DNA of 64,000 bases, taken from positions 124,001 to 188,000 of the forward strand of contig CANMBU010000001.1 of NCBI GenBank assembly GCA_947496175.1, in the 5' to 3' direction. Made by a program: the position numbers and the translations under genes. Within the stretch, counting starts at the first letter, position 1. Every line of letters begins with the position of its first letter. Source of the DNA: an uncultured Roseovarius sp. Lineage in GTDB: Bacteria; Pseudomonadota; Alphaproteobacteria; Rhodobacterales; Rhodobacteraceae. The notes under the pieces were generated by a model. It was not told the DNA's origin and made no database searches. It saw nothing but the letters and a program-made list of their open reading frames with translations. Below are positions 7,432-15,876 of this stretch, one piece after another.

Positions 7432-8652
7432 AGAAGCGGTGCGCAGCGTTTTGCCTGTTGGAACCACGCGGAAAGCATCAAGGATCTTCTTGATCTCGTC
7501 TTCACTATGCGCAGCGGAGACACTCAAGCGCAAAAGCGATTTCGATTGTGGCGTAGCGGGCGGCAACGCAAGATTCAAATACACGCCCTGGTCCAGCAGG
7601 TCGTTCCAGGCGCGCACTGCCGTCAGCTCGTCGGATATCTCAACAGCAACGATAGGCCCGGGAGGAGAAAGAGGAGTCAGCCCAAGAGACAAAAGCCCAT
7701 CATAAAGCTGGCGAACCCGAGCCCAAAGGTTGGCACGGTTCGCACCACTTTTTGCGATAATATCCAGCGCCTGACGCGCGACGGCCACGTTTGCGGGAGA
7801 CCCGGAAGCTGTGAACAGATAGGGACGGCTTGTGAAACGGATCATCTCCAATTCCGGATGCCGAGATACGCAGAAGCCGCCAATTGACGCAAAGCTCTTG
7901 GAAAACGTGCCGGTTATGAAATCGACCTTGTCCAAAACACCCTGCGCCGCGCTGACACCATGACCCTTGTCGCCATAGCAGCCAACCGAATGCGCCTCAT
8001 CAACAAGGATCATCGCATTGCCCTTGTGGGCGACCTCAGTCAGTTCCGCGACCGGCGCCACGTCGCCGAACATAGAATAAAGCCCCTCTATCACGACAAG
8101 ACGCGCTCCGGTTTCAGGCAGTCGAGCCAAACGCCGTTCAAGGTTTTCTGGCGAGTTATGCCGGAACACATGCGTCTCCGCATCGCTGAGCCGGCAGCCG
8201 TCGTAGATGCAAGCATGGCTGTCTGTGTCGATGATCAGGTGATCACCCTTCCCCGCCAACGCTCCAATTGCGGCAAGATTGCTTTGATACCCTGTGGTGA
8301 AAACAATTGCAGAGGACGCATCGAAATAGTCTTTCAGCTCTTCCTCAAGGCGCACGTGTTCGGAATAAGTTCCGTTGGCCAATCGGCTACCCGTTGTCGC
8401 AGTGCCATGCTGATCCAGGGCAGTTTTCGCTGCAGCGACACAGGTCTCATCGTAGCTCAGTCCAAGATAGTTGTTGGTTCCAGCCAGAACAACTTCGCGC
8501 CCATCCACCATCGCTCTCGTCGGCGAAAGCAACTCTTCAAAGACGACACCGAATGGTCGTACATCTCCGAAGGCGTCGATCCGCTCTACGCGTTTACGCA
8601 CATCGCTAAACTTCGAGAAAAGACTGTTTGGGGTAACTGCTAATTCAGGCAT
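7429..8652 (-). CDS. spt: Serine palmitoyltransferase (alpha-oxoamine synthase family)
   Basis: A 407-residue PLP enzyme of fold type I. Visible landmarks are DTDSHACIYDG (His near 146, which stacks on the cofactor), DEAHSVG at about 218-224, and the PLP lysine in GTFSKSF (Lys about 252). It condenses serine with an acyl thioester to give 3-ketosphinganine and CO2, the committed step of sphingolipid synthesis. Relatives make 2-amino-3-ketobutyrate, 8-amino-7-oxononanoate or capnine precursors. The adjoining ACP gene (8-bp overlap), acyl-AMP ligase, SDR and lipid kinase favour the sphingolipid branch over biotin or heme synthesis. A cysteate-using (sulfonolipid) variant cannot be ruled out from sequence alone. 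The stop codon is contributed by the 116-bp repeat. Likely cytoplasmic and membrane-associated. Confidence 0.85.
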   Translation of the reverse strand: MPELAVTPNSLFSKFSDVRKRVERIDAFGDVRPFGVVFEELLSPTRAMVDGREVVLAGTNNYLGLSYDETCVAAAKTALDQHGTATTGSRLANGTYSEHVRLEEELKDYFDASSAIVFTTGYQSNLAAIGALAGKGDHLIIDTDSHACIYDGCRLSDAETHVFRHNSPENLERRLARLPETGARLVVIEGLYSMFGDVAPVAELTEVAHKGNAMILVDEAHSVGCYGDKGHGVSAAQGVLDKVDFITGTFSKSFASIGGFCVSRHPELEMIRFTSRPYLFTASGSPANVAVARQALDIIAKSGANRANLWARVRQLYDGLLSLGLTPLSPPGPIVAVEISDELTAVRAWNDLLDQGVYLNLALPPATPQSKSLLRLSVSAAHSEDEIKKILDAFRVVPTGKTLRTAS

Positions 8653-8893
8653 TGGTTTTTTCCGAAATCGCTTCCACGAGGGACTTTATTGTGTCGAGAG
8701 ATGAACCTTCCTCCACCGAGAGGCCGATATCGAAGTGTTCTTCAATGTCCATCAAAAGCTCAAACATTTCCACCGAGTCTAGCGCGAGATCAGACGCAAT
8801 ATGCGTATCCATCGAATATGCAACGTTTTCTTGGCTATGCCGTTGCATGATTGCAACGACTTGATCGTAAATCTCTGATGTGTCTTTTACCAT
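8645..8893 (-). CDS. Acyl carrier protein dedicated to the sphingolipid cluster
   Basis: An acidic 82-residue ACP with the phosphopantetheine attachment motif LALDSVEM (Ser about 40). The second ATG (8893) is preferred because AGGA lies eight bases upstream; for the ATG at 8899 the same AGGA would be only two bases away. Its TGA lies eight bases inside the spt gene, so the two are translationally coupled. It differs from housekeeping AcpP (DSLDxVE type) by LALDSVEMFELL. The expected job is to carry a fatty acyl group, loaded by the neighbouring acyl-AMP ligase, to Spt or to the ceramide synthase. The family is certain; the partners are inferred from gene order. Confidence 0.9.
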   Translation of the reverse strand: MVKDTSEIYDQVVAIMQRHSQENVAYSMDTHIASDLALDSVEMFELLMDIEEHFDIGLSVEEGSSLDTIKSLVEAISEKTNA

Positions 8894-8914
8894 TCTCATG
8901 ATCCTAATGTGCCG

Positions 8915-9883
8915 TCAGGCATCCTTTGCGTTGAGGTTGCCAAAAGGGGCGAGACATCGCCGCATCGTCTCATCAAGCGGCACCGGGTTCTCAACGGGAT
9001 GTTCCGCTATCCAATCACCCGCGTTAACTTCGCCAAGTTTGTCTGCTGAAATAACCTGTGCTTTTCCACTCAGCCGCGCAAAAAAATCAACAGCATGCGC
9101 AGCAATTTTCATCAACCAAGGCGGGATATATAGTGTGCGAATTGGACGGTTCAACGTGCGTTGCGCGCTTTGTGCGATGGATGGCCAATCAAGGCGCGCA
9201 TGACCATAGGGCGCGATCCTTTCACTCACCGGTGTCGTGACTTTTGCGAGTGCGACGAGCAATTTACTGAGGTCTGCGACATCAATTATTGAGAAGCAGA
9301 AGTTGCGGGCAGAACCTGGTGCCACCAAGATGCCCTTGGCGAGATTACTAAAAAGCGGATAGGTCGCGCTATCGCCCGGGCCAAGAACTGCAGGAGCCCG
9401 TATTACGGAAATCGCCATATCCCCCCCCTGCTCAGCAAGCGCTTTCTCTGCGTCCGCTTTTGAGACTGCATAGGGTGAAACGTCTGGCCTTGTGGCCGCC
9501 AGTGAGGACAGGAAGATAAAGTGACGTACGTTCTTAGCTCGACAAAGTTGCGCAAGCTCAACGGTCGCCTGAGTATTGATCCTGTCGAAATCCTCTCGGC
9601 GCAGAGCTTTTGTGGCCCCGGCAAGATGAACAAGGCAGTCCGCGCCGTCCAGCAGATCTTCAAGGGCTTCGGCATCAAACAAATCCCCATGCACCCAACG
9701 AACACCGTTTGTCACAGATTGCGGACGTCGTGTGAGCGCGGAAACCGGAATGTTGGAGGCCCTGCAATCCGCCAAAAACCTCTGGCCGATAAAGCCGGTC
9801 GCCCCTGTAATCGCCAGACATTTTGAGTCTTCAAACGGCACTAGCGGATACATGTTTGGGAGATGGCAAATCGGCGTCCTCAT
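8915..9883 (-). CDS. cerR: Extended SDR, candidate ceramide reductase (CerR-like)
   Basis: A 322-residue NAD(P)-dependent epimerase/dehydratase-fold protein. It has TGATGFIG at about 26-33 (Rossmann loop), SS at about 126-127 and YAVSK at about 138-142 (catalytic Tyr and Lys). In Caulobacter the equivalent gene between the acyl-ACP synthetase and acp encodes the reductase for the 3-keto group of the sphingoid backbone (CerR). Gene order here is acyl ligase, SDR, ACP, spt on one strand, which matches that arrangement as I remember it. ATG 9883 overlaps the end of the upstream gene by 53 bp; ATG 9853 (Met 11) is possible, but neither has a clear ribosome site. Family certain, substrate from context. 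Confidence 0.78.
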   Translation of the reverse strand: MRTPICHLPNMYPLVPFEDSKCLAITGATGFIGQRFLADCRASNIPVSALTRRPQSVTNGVRWVHGDLFDAEALEDLLDGADCLVHLAGATKALRREDFDRINTQATVELAQLCRAKNVRHFIFLSSLAATRPDVSPYAVSKADAEKALAEQGGDMAISVIRAPAVLGPGDSATYPLFSNLAKGILVAPGSARNFCFSIIDVADLSKLLVALAKVTTPVSERIAPYGHARLDWPSIAQSAQRTLNRPIRTLYIPPWLMKIAAHAVDFFARLSGKAQVISADKLGEVNAGDWIAEHPVENPVPLDETMRRCLAPFGNLNAKDA

Positions 9884-11591
9884 TATCCGCGTAGGGATCG
9901 GTCAATTCACCTTCGAGATAGCGTACCTTTGCGGCCGACCGGCTCAGCTTGCCTGAACTTGTCACAGGCAGGGAATGCATCATGACAAAAACAAACTTGA
10001 ACGGCACCCCGACAACATCACGCACAGCACTGACAATGTCGCGCTTGATCTTTTCGCGCACCTCATTGTCTTTCACCCGGCACTCGGCAAGCAGCATGAC
10101 CTGCGATGTGCCGTCTTCTTTTCGGAAATCAAAGGCCGCTGCGCGCGAGATTTGCGTCCCCGCAGCCTTCTGTGCAACCCACTCAAGGTCTTGTGGCCAG
10201 ATGTTCTTGCCGTTCCAAAGCATGAGGTCCTTTGAACGTCCGGTAATAACAATCTCATCATTCAGCCAATACCCAAGGTCTCCGGTCGCAAACCACCCGT
10301 CTGCGTCACATAGAGGCTCCACGCCTTTACCCGCGCGGAAATAGCCTTGTGCGAGGCACGGGCCTTTCAGCATAACCTCGCCAATTTCTCGAGATGCAAC
10401 GGCATCACCATCCGCATTCCTGATGGCCATATCGAAGGAAGAAAGTGGGACACCGCAGGCTGTGAAGATACGCTGCTTTTGCGCGCCATCTGAAGGGGCT
10501 TCAGCTCTGGACTTTGTCTGCAGATCCTGCAGTCCGACGGTATCGTAGTACGGCCCGCGGTTGAGAGGCACAAATGATATTGCCAATGTAGCCTCGGCCA
10601 TACCGTAGCTGGCTACAAATGCATTATGTGTAAAACCCAACGGTCCAAACACGTCCGCAAACCGAGCAAGAACGTCGTGCTCAATCATATCGCCACCGAT
10701 GCCCGCCACACGCAGGCAGCTCAAATCAAGCTCCTCACCTCGATATCTGCGCGCAGAAAGGCCGTAGCCAAAGCTTGGGCTGTATGTGATCGTGCCACGA
10801 TTTTCGCTGATAACACGCAACCAGAGGCCCGGACGGCGCGCAAAAGTCGACGGCGACATGCAATCAAGAGAGCACTGATTGCACATCGGAACGAGGAAAA
10901 ACCCGACCAGTCCCATATCATGGTAAAAAGGAAGCCAGCTCGCCATGCGGTCTTTGCCTGTGATCTTCAGGCCTTCATCACTGATCGCATGTACGTTGGC
11001 CATCACACTTTGCTGGGTTGCGAAAATCCCTTTTGGTTCGCTGGTGCTGCCCGACGAGAATTGCAAATAAGATGGCTCATCCGCCTCAAAAGCAATCGGT
11101 TCGGCTGTTGCCTCTCCAAGATCATCGCCACTGAGATCGAAGACGGGAATGCTTTGCTCTGCGACGATGTCTTCAATCAAAGCTCTGTAGTCCGCAGATG
11201 TCATCACCGTAGCCAGCGCTGCTGTTTCGGTGATTTTCGCAATCTGCCACTTATACGTCTCGCGCCGGCCAAATGCAGCAGGCAGGCTCATCGGCGCAGC
11301 AATCATACCCGCATATTGGCAAGCCATAAACGACACCACAAAATCCGGTGACGTCTCTGCGATAAGCCCTATATGTGCCCCACGTTGAAACCGAGCGGCG
11401 AGTTTACCTGCCAGTGCACGCGCCCTGTCTCGAAGCTCTGTATATGTGAGCGAGGCGTAGACCGCCGTCTCAGAGTTGTAAAAGTTGACACCAGTCTGAC
11501 CCTGCGCAGCATAGTCCAGTGCTTGCCAGAGCGTTCGGAAAGTACCGGGTACGTGGTCGAGCCCGCTCACACTCGAGGTGGGGGTAGTCAT
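9831..11591 (-). CDS. Fatty acyl-AMP ligase / acyl-ACP synthetase
   Basis: A 586-residue adenylate-forming enzyme. It carries FSSGSTSEPKG at about 178-188 (P-loop) and LPFYHDMGL at about 220-228. The YHDMGL signature marks the fatty acyl-AMP ligase (FAAL) branch, which hands the acyl-adenylate to an ACP instead of CoA. YGMAEATLA and TGDLGYW are further adenylation motifs, and the C-terminal lobe ends with a TSSGKLSR-type lysine. It is the first gene of the operon leading to the SDR, ACP and spt, so it most likely loads that ACP. The start is the ATG at 11591, with GGAG nine bases upstream; an in-frame ATG at 11699 adds 36 residues unlike the family. Confidence 0.88.
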   Translation of the reverse strand: MTTPTSSVSGLDHVPGTFRTLWQALDYAAQGQTGVNFYNSETAVYASLTYTELRDRARALAGKLAARFQRGAHIGLIAETSPDFVVSFMACQYAGMIAAPMSLPAAFGRRETYKWQIAKITETAALATVMTSADYRALIEDIVAEQSIPVFDLSGDDLGEATAEPIAFEADEPSYLQFSSGSTSEPKGIFATQQSVMANVHAISDEGLKITGKDRMASWLPFYHDMGLVGFFLVPMCNQCSLDCMSPSTFARRPGLWLRVISENRGTITYSPSFGYGLSARRYRGEELDLSCLRVAGIGGDMIEHDVLARFADVFGPLGFTHNAFVASYGMAEATLAISFVPLNRGPYYDTVGLQDLQTKSRAEAPSDGAQKQRIFTACGVPLSSFDMAIRNADGDAVASREIGEVMLKGPCLAQGYFRAGKGVEPLCDADGWFATGDLGYWLNDEIVITGRSKDLMLWNGKNIWPQDLEWVAQKAAGTQISRAAAFDFRKEDGTSQVMLLAECRVKDNEVREKIKRDIVSAVRDVVGVPFKFVFVMMHSLPVTSSGKLSRSAAKVRYLEGELTDPYADNEDADLPSPKHVSASAV

Positions 11592-11942
11592 GTATCGCAA
11601 CTCCGAGTTTGACGCTGTAGCGACCGTTTGCTTCAAATCGACGTCATTTAAAAGGCCATTCCAGGCGCTATTCTGGATCAAGACCCGAAGTGCGGCCAAG
11701 ATTCAACACAAGCTTAGGCCGACGCACGAAAATTTGTGTCACTATTGTGTTACATTTGAGCCAATGGTGCCTCTGACTACGGACAGGTCTGAGACAAGGA
11801 ATCACAGTGACTCGAAGATGAATCAAACAGCAGGCATGGGCCGTTCAACCAGCTCTCAGATTGCCACAGGAGCCTTGGTTGTTATGACGTCGCAAGTTAG
11901 GTCAAAATCAAACAACGATAGAGAGTTCTCTCCTTCGGCGCG
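11592..11942. other. Intergenic region upstream of the sphingolipid operon
   Basis: About 350 bases with no convincing gene. It should hold the promoter of the minus-strand acyl-ligase operon. A short direct repeat, TTGTGTCAC then TGTGTTAC (about 11731-11751), is the only regular pattern I noticed. The end of a broken TetR gene lies on its far side. Confidence 0.5.
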
Positions 11943-12140
11943 TTACGCCTTGCCATACCGGCTCATCATTACATCAACGGCGCTTTCCACGATTTGGGTC
12001 ATGTCCGCTTCACTGACGACAGAGCCTGTGAAAAGCATCGGCCAAAATGCTTCGGATTTGATCAGGCCGATAAACTCCTGACCTGCCGCGTCGGGGTCAC
12101 CTACGCTCAACTGACCATCTAAATCCGCGTCTTTCAGCAT
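11943..12140 (-). pseudogene. TetR/AcrR regulator, C-terminal remnant
   Basis: The 65 residues from an ATG at 12140 to a TAA at 11943 resemble the end of an AefR-like TetR regulator: a GQLSVGDPDAAGQEFIGLIK segment, then MLFTG, and a final helix ending in SRYGKA. The frame stays open a little further upstream (to about 12239), but that part does not look like a TetR ligand domain. No helix-turn-helix is found in any frame of the 500 bases upstream. I therefore read it as a decayed or truncated regulator that has lost its DNA-binding half. A genuine small protein is the alternative. Its position beside the sphingolipid operon hints that it may once have controlled it. Confidence 0.55.
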
Positions 12141-12645
12141 GCGATTGAAATTAACCGGAACAAAGTTCGAATATGGCGTTTCGTCTGGCGCATCTTGCCG
12201 ATGACACCAACGCGGATCAGAGCCGCAAGGCGGGTGTTCTCAAACTTGTCACTGAAAAGGCCGGACTGACGTGCACATCGTACCATCTGCCGAAACGCCC
12301 ACCGGAGTAGGGGAACCCGGGACACCCCCTGCTGCACCCGCTTTAGCGAATGCGTTGGCAAAGTTGTCTGGTGAGTTGGTGATAACACTGCCGATGGTCG
12401 AGCAAGGCGTCGCATTTGCATGACCCAAATTTCCCCGCGCTAATACTGGTTACCAGTGCGGGATTTTTTCGAAATAGGATCTTGGCCGACACGCCAACCT
12501 AAACCGTCCTGTCTTGAACAAAAGACATCAAATAAAGGCAGGGCGCGCCCAAAAGCAGTAAGGGTCGCGGTTCAAGTATCGCTCACCATCTCAGAGCAAC
12601 ACTACCCTATCAAAAGACTCGCGCCAGATGCACCGAGGTCTGATC
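12141..12645. other. Gene-poor stretch between the TetR remnant and znuA
   Basis: About 500 bases without a confident gene. On the minus strand a 59-codon frame (12249-12428, possible TTG start at 12428) reads rather protein-like, with SVITNSPDNFANAFAKAG inside it, but it has no ribosome site and matches nothing I know. It may be debris from the same event that broke the TetR gene. Confidence 0.4.
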
Positions 12646-13770
12646 CTAAAGACAGGCTGCCAGAGTCTTGGCCATATTGCGGATCAGTTTAGGGTACAAA
12701 GTCGGTCCCGGTTCAAGAGTGGCTCCAAGCGGGTCGATCACACCGGTGTTTGCCTCTGTTCCATCCAAAACGGTTTCAACAAGACCCGCATTGAACTGCG
12801 GTTCGGCCAGAACACAATCAACGCCCTCCTCGCGAATACGGCCCTGGATTTCGGCAACCCTTGCCGGGCTGGGGTCTGCGGCATCACTGAGCGAAATCGC
12901 TCCAGATGCAGAGAACGCAAACGTCGTCTCGAAATACTGGTATGCGTCATGGAACACGATAAAACTGCCACCCCGCACCGGATCGAGAAGACCGCTGACC
13001 TCGGTTTTGAGCGCAGCCATCTCTTCGCGTGCTGCGGCCGCGTTGGCAAAATATACCCCTGCGTTATCCGGGTCTGTCGCAGAAAGCTGTGCCGCGATCA
13101 GGTTGAGCCAGGTGTCGGCGTTGTCCAGTGACAGCCATGCATGCGGGTCATATGCGCCATGGGCATGCCCGTGATCATCATGCGAATGGTCGTCATGGTC
13201 ATGTTCCTTGGTCACGTCATGAGCGTGCTCGTCATGATCATGGTCGTGGTCATGATCCTTCTCACTGGCGTGCTCTTCATGATCATGCTCATCCTTGTGC
13301 GCATGTTCGTCGTGGTTATGCTCATCTTTGTGCGCATGGTCTTCGTGCGCGTGATCATCGTGGCTGTGCTCATCTTCATCTTGCGCATCGTGGCCGTGAT
13401 CATGCCCTTCAAAGAGCGCGCCCTCGCGGAACTCAAGCAAGGTCGTGCCCTCCGACTCAAGCAGGGTCGTTATCTGCGCGCTTTCGGCCAATGTGGCCAC
13501 CGCACCTGCCATCCAGGGTGTCAGGTCTTCGCCCATCCAGAACACCAGATCCGCATCCTGCAGCGCCTGAGCTTCTGAGGGACGCAGGCTGTATTCATGC
13601 GGTGATGCTCCCGGCGGCACGATCAATGCAGGTGTCCCAACGCCCTCCATGACACGCGCAACAAGAGAATGAACCGGCGCGATATCAACAGCAACGCTGG
13701 GGGCTTCCGCCATAGCGACACTCCCCATAAGGGACGCGGTGGCAGATACGGCAAGAAGTTTTCTGGACAT
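12646..13770 (-). CDS. znuA: Zinc ABC transporter substrate-binding protein ZnuA
   Basis: A 374-residue periplasmic protein with a signal peptide (basic start, hydrophobic core, AMA cleavage-type end). It has the cluster 9 metal-binding fold: a PPGASPHEYSLRPS motif with the first His ligand, a second ligand region near DPHAWLSL, and HDAYQYFE later. Between about residues 122 and 212 lies a long His/Asp/Glu-rich loop made of HDHDE- and HAHKDEHD-type repeats, typical of ZnuA from Gram-negatives and thought to collect zinc. ATG 13770 is chosen because the ATG at 13782 lies inside the Zur-like palindrome. It diverges from zur-znuC-znuB. Confidence 0.93.
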   Translation of the reverse strand: MSRKLLAVSATASLMGSVAMAEAPSVAVDIAPVHSLVARVMEGVGTPALIVPPGASPHEYSLRPSEAQALQDADLVFWMGEDLTPWMAGAVATLAESAQITTLLESEGTTLLEFREGALFEGHDHGHDAQDEDEHSHDDHAHEDHAHKDEHNHDEHAHKDEHDHEEHASEKDHDHDHDHDEHAHDVTKEHDHDDHSHDDHGHAHGAYDPHAWLSLDNADTWLNLIAAQLSATDPDNAGVYFANAAAAREEMAALKTEVSGLLDPVRGGSFIVFHDAYQYFETTFAFSASGAISLSDAADPSPARVAEIQGRIREEGVDCVLAEPQFNAGLVETVLDGTEANTGVIDPLGATLEPGPTLYPKLIRNMAKTLAACL

Positions 13771-13780
13771 CAGAGATCTC

Positions 13781-13797
13781 ATGTGATTTTATAACAT
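13781..13797. promoter_or_regulatory. Zur-type operator between znuA and zur
   Basis: ATGTGAT-TTT-ATAACAT is an inverted repeat with seven-base arms and one mismatch. It resembles alphaproteobacterial Zur boxes (ATGTTAT...ATAACAT). It lies in the short divergent gap and so could repress znuA and the zur-znuCB operon together when zinc is plentiful. Confidence 0.7.
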
Positions 13798-13826
13798 TAC
13801 ATGAGACATAGCTGAGACCGCTTTAC

Positions 13827-14345
13827 ATGACAAGCGACACATGTCCTGAACAGGACGAAAACGCCCGCGTCACCGGGTTCGGACATCATGATCACGCGAT
13901 GTGTGTTGCGTCTTCGCTGGCGGCCGCTGAGGATCAATGTACACGTAATGGATTGCGTCTCACGCCAGTGCGCCGCAAAGTTCTCGAGCTGCTTTTGGAA
14001 AAGCACCGCGCCCTTGGGGCATACGCCATTCTGGATCTATTGCGAGACGCCGGTTTTGGATCTCAACCGCCGGTGGCCTATCGCGCACTCGATTTCTTGA
14101 CGGAACATGGCTTTGTGCACAAAATTGAACGCCTGAATGCCTTTGTCGCCTGCATGCATCCAGGTGAAGACCATTCGCCCGCCTTTATGATTTGCCGAAA
14201 ATGCGAAACCGTTGCCGAAGCGCACGCTACCCCAGCCAAGAGAGCGCTTGGGGCGGCTGCGCGGGACGCCGGTTTCCAGATTGAACGCACAGTGGTAGAA
14301 GCAGAAGGCATTTGCCCCAGTTGCGCGGATCACGTCACAATATGA
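13827..14345 (+). CDS. zur: Fur-family zinc uptake regulator Zur
   Basis: A 172-residue Fur-family regulator. The winged helix (LRLTPVRRKVLELLLE, then AYAILDLLRDAGF and PVAYRALDFL) is followed by the metal-binding domain with ICRKCETVAEAH and a final CPSCADH. An N-terminal HHDHAMC adds further possible ligands. As Zur it would bind zinc and repress uptake genes. Its location, divergent from znuA and overlapping znuC by four bases, separates it from iron (Fur) or peroxide (PerR) regulators. It is probably autoregulated through the palindrome at 13781-13797. Confidence 0.92.
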   Translation: MTSDTCPEQDENARVTGFGHHDHAMCVASSLAAAEDQCTRNGLRLTPVRRKVLELLLEKHRALGAYAILDLLRDAGFGSQPPVAYRALDFLTEHGFVHKIERLNAFVACMHPGEDHSPAFMICRKCETVAEAHATPAKRALGAAARDAGFQIERTVVEAEGICPSCADHVTI

Positions 14346-15079
14346 GTCTTATTTCCGCAACAAATATCAGCGTCAGATACGGCGCGAACACGGTGCTGCG
14401 CAATGTTAGCCTGTCCGTTGAGCCGGGTGAGATTGTAACGATTGTCGGCCCGAACGGATCTGGCAAGACCAGTCTTCTCAAGGCGGTTATCGGTGCCGCC
14501 CAGCTAACTGCAGGTCAGGTCACGCAGAAGCCCGGACTGAAGATTGGCTATGTGCCGCAGCGCCTGCATATTGACCCGACGCTACCCATCACCGTCGAAC
14601 GTTTCATGCGTCTGGCACAGCGCGTCGACACCAAAGACTGCGCCGACGCCCTTGATGCTGCTGGCGTCCCTGACCTCCTGAAACGTCAGATGTCCGCATT
14701 GTCCGGCGGTCAGTTCCAACGGGTTTTATTGGCCAGAGCCTTGATCAATTGGCCTGATGTCTTGCTGCTCGACGAGGCCACGCAAGGTCTCGATCAACGC
14801 GGATCAGCTGCTTTCTATCAACAGATCGAGACTGTACGCCAGGACACAGGCTGTGCTGTTCTGATGATCAGCCATGAACTGCATGTGGTGATGAGCGCAT
14901 CTGACAGGGTGATCTGCCTCAATGGGCATGTCTGCTGCGAGGGCACACCTGCCGTTGTGGCTTCTGCGCCGGAATACCGCGCACTTTTTGGCTCAGGAAC
15001 CGGCGGAGCTTTGGCGCTTTATCGGCATGACCACGATCATGATCATGATCACGCCTGCGGTCACGAGGCGGCAGAGTAA
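14342..15079 (+). CDS. znuC: Zinc ABC transporter ATP-binding protein ZnuC
   Basis: A 245-residue ABC ATPase with Walker A GPNGSGKTSLL at about 38-48, signature LSGGQFQRV, Walker B VLLLDEATQ and the switch His in ISHELHVV. It powers zinc import with ZnuB. The ATG overlaps the zur stop (ATGA); an in-frame ATG at 14312 lies inside zur and is unlikely. The C-terminus ends in an H-D-rich tail (HDHDHDHDHACGH), a likely zinc-binding extension. Its TAA overlaps the znuB ATG by one base. Confidence 0.93.
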   Translation: MSLISATNISVRYGANTVLRNVSLSVEPGEIVTIVGPNGSGKTSLLKAVIGAAQLTAGQVTQKPGLKIGYVPQRLHIDPTLPITVERFMRLAQRVDTKDCADALDAAGVPDLLKRQMSALSGGQFQRVLLARALINWPDVLLLDEATQGLDQRGSAAFYQQIETVRQDTGCAVLMISHELHVVMSASDRVICLNGHVCCEGTPAVVASAPEYRALFGSGTGGALALYRHDHDHDHDHACGHEAAE

Positions 15080-15876
15080 TGTTCGACGATTTTATGACCC
15101 GCGCCACGCTTGCCGGTGTTGGTGTTGCCTGCGCCGCTGCCCCCTTGGGATGTTTTGTGGTTTGGCGGCGCATGGCCTATTTCGGGGATGCAACGGCACA
15201 TGCCGCCATGCTTGGCGTGGCTTTGTCCCTTGCATTGCAAATGTCCATTTTCACCGGCACCGTGGCCATCGCCTTGCTCATGGCAATGACCGTAACCCTT
15301 CTGTCAGGGCGCGGGTATGCGATGGATACGCTCTTGGGTGTACTGGCGCATTCCGCACTTGCGTTTGGGCTTGTGGCAGTATCATTCCTCTCTGGGGTGC
15401 GTATTGACCTGATGGCCTATCTCTTCGGTGATATTTTATCAGTCTCCCGCACCGACCTTTTGGTCATTTGGGGCGGAGCTGCCATTGTGGTGGCACTCAT
15501 TGCCTGGCGATGGTCCGCTCTTCTGACTTCAACCTTAAACGAAGAGCTGGCCTATGCCAGCGGCATCAATCCCAAGCGCGAACAACTGATCCTGACCCTT
15601 GCCTTGGCGGTCACCGTGGCCGTCGCAATCAAGGTGGTGGGTGTTCTGCTCATCGCAGCCATGCTGATCATCCCGGCCGCAGCTGCACGAGGCTTTGCAC
15701 GCACGCCCGAAGCCATGGCCGCGACAGCCGCTCTGATTGGAGCCATATCGGCCATAGCGGGCCTGCGCGCTGCGTATCTCTTCGACACGCCGGCAGGGCC
15801 GTCAATTGTATGCGTCGCGGCTGTGATCTTTGCCGTGGTCAGTGTTTTTGGCCACAAGGAGCGCATGGGTCCTTAG
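15079..15876 (+). CDS. znuB: Zinc ABC transporter permease ZnuB
   Basis: A 265-residue integral membrane protein of the ABC-3 family with eight or so hydrophobic segments. It has the conserved early segment GCFVVWRRMAYFGDATAHAA and the cytoplasmic ATPase-contact region near NEELAYASGINP. It is the channel of the ZnuABC importer. It starts one base inside the znuC stop, so zur, znuC and znuB form one translationally coupled operon. About 250 bases without a gene follow before the dehydrogenase gene. Confidence 0.92.
   Translation: MFDDFMTRATLAGVGVACAAAPLGCFVVWRRMAYFGDATAHAAMLGVALSLALQMSIFTGTVAIALLMAMTVTLLSGRGYAMDTLLGVLAHSALAFGLVAVSFLSGVRIDLMAYLFGDILSVSRTDLLVIWGGAAIVVALIAWRWSALLTSTLNEELAYASGINPKREQLILTLALAVTVAVAIKVVGVLLIAAMLIIPAAAARGFARTPEAMAATAALIGAISAIAGLRAAYLFDTPAGPSIVCVAAVIFAVVSVFGHKERMGP

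Noticed and set aside
7429..8652. BioF, KBL or HemA identity for the oxoamine synthase
   Set aside because: No biotin, threonine or heme genes adjoin it; coupling with an ACP, FAAL and SDR fits Spt better, though not proven.
10626..11351. 241-codon open frame on the plus strand
   Set aside because: Antisense to the acyl-AMP ligase gene with its adenylation motifs intact; no promoter or ribosome site.
13160..13400. Tandem repeat resembling a microsatellite or CRISPR-like array
   Set aside because: It is the in-frame His/Asp-rich zinc-binding loop of znuA; no spacers.
13128..13652. Arg/His-rich open frames on the plus strand opposite znuA
   Set aside because: They arise from the His/Asp-rich repeat of znuA read backwards.
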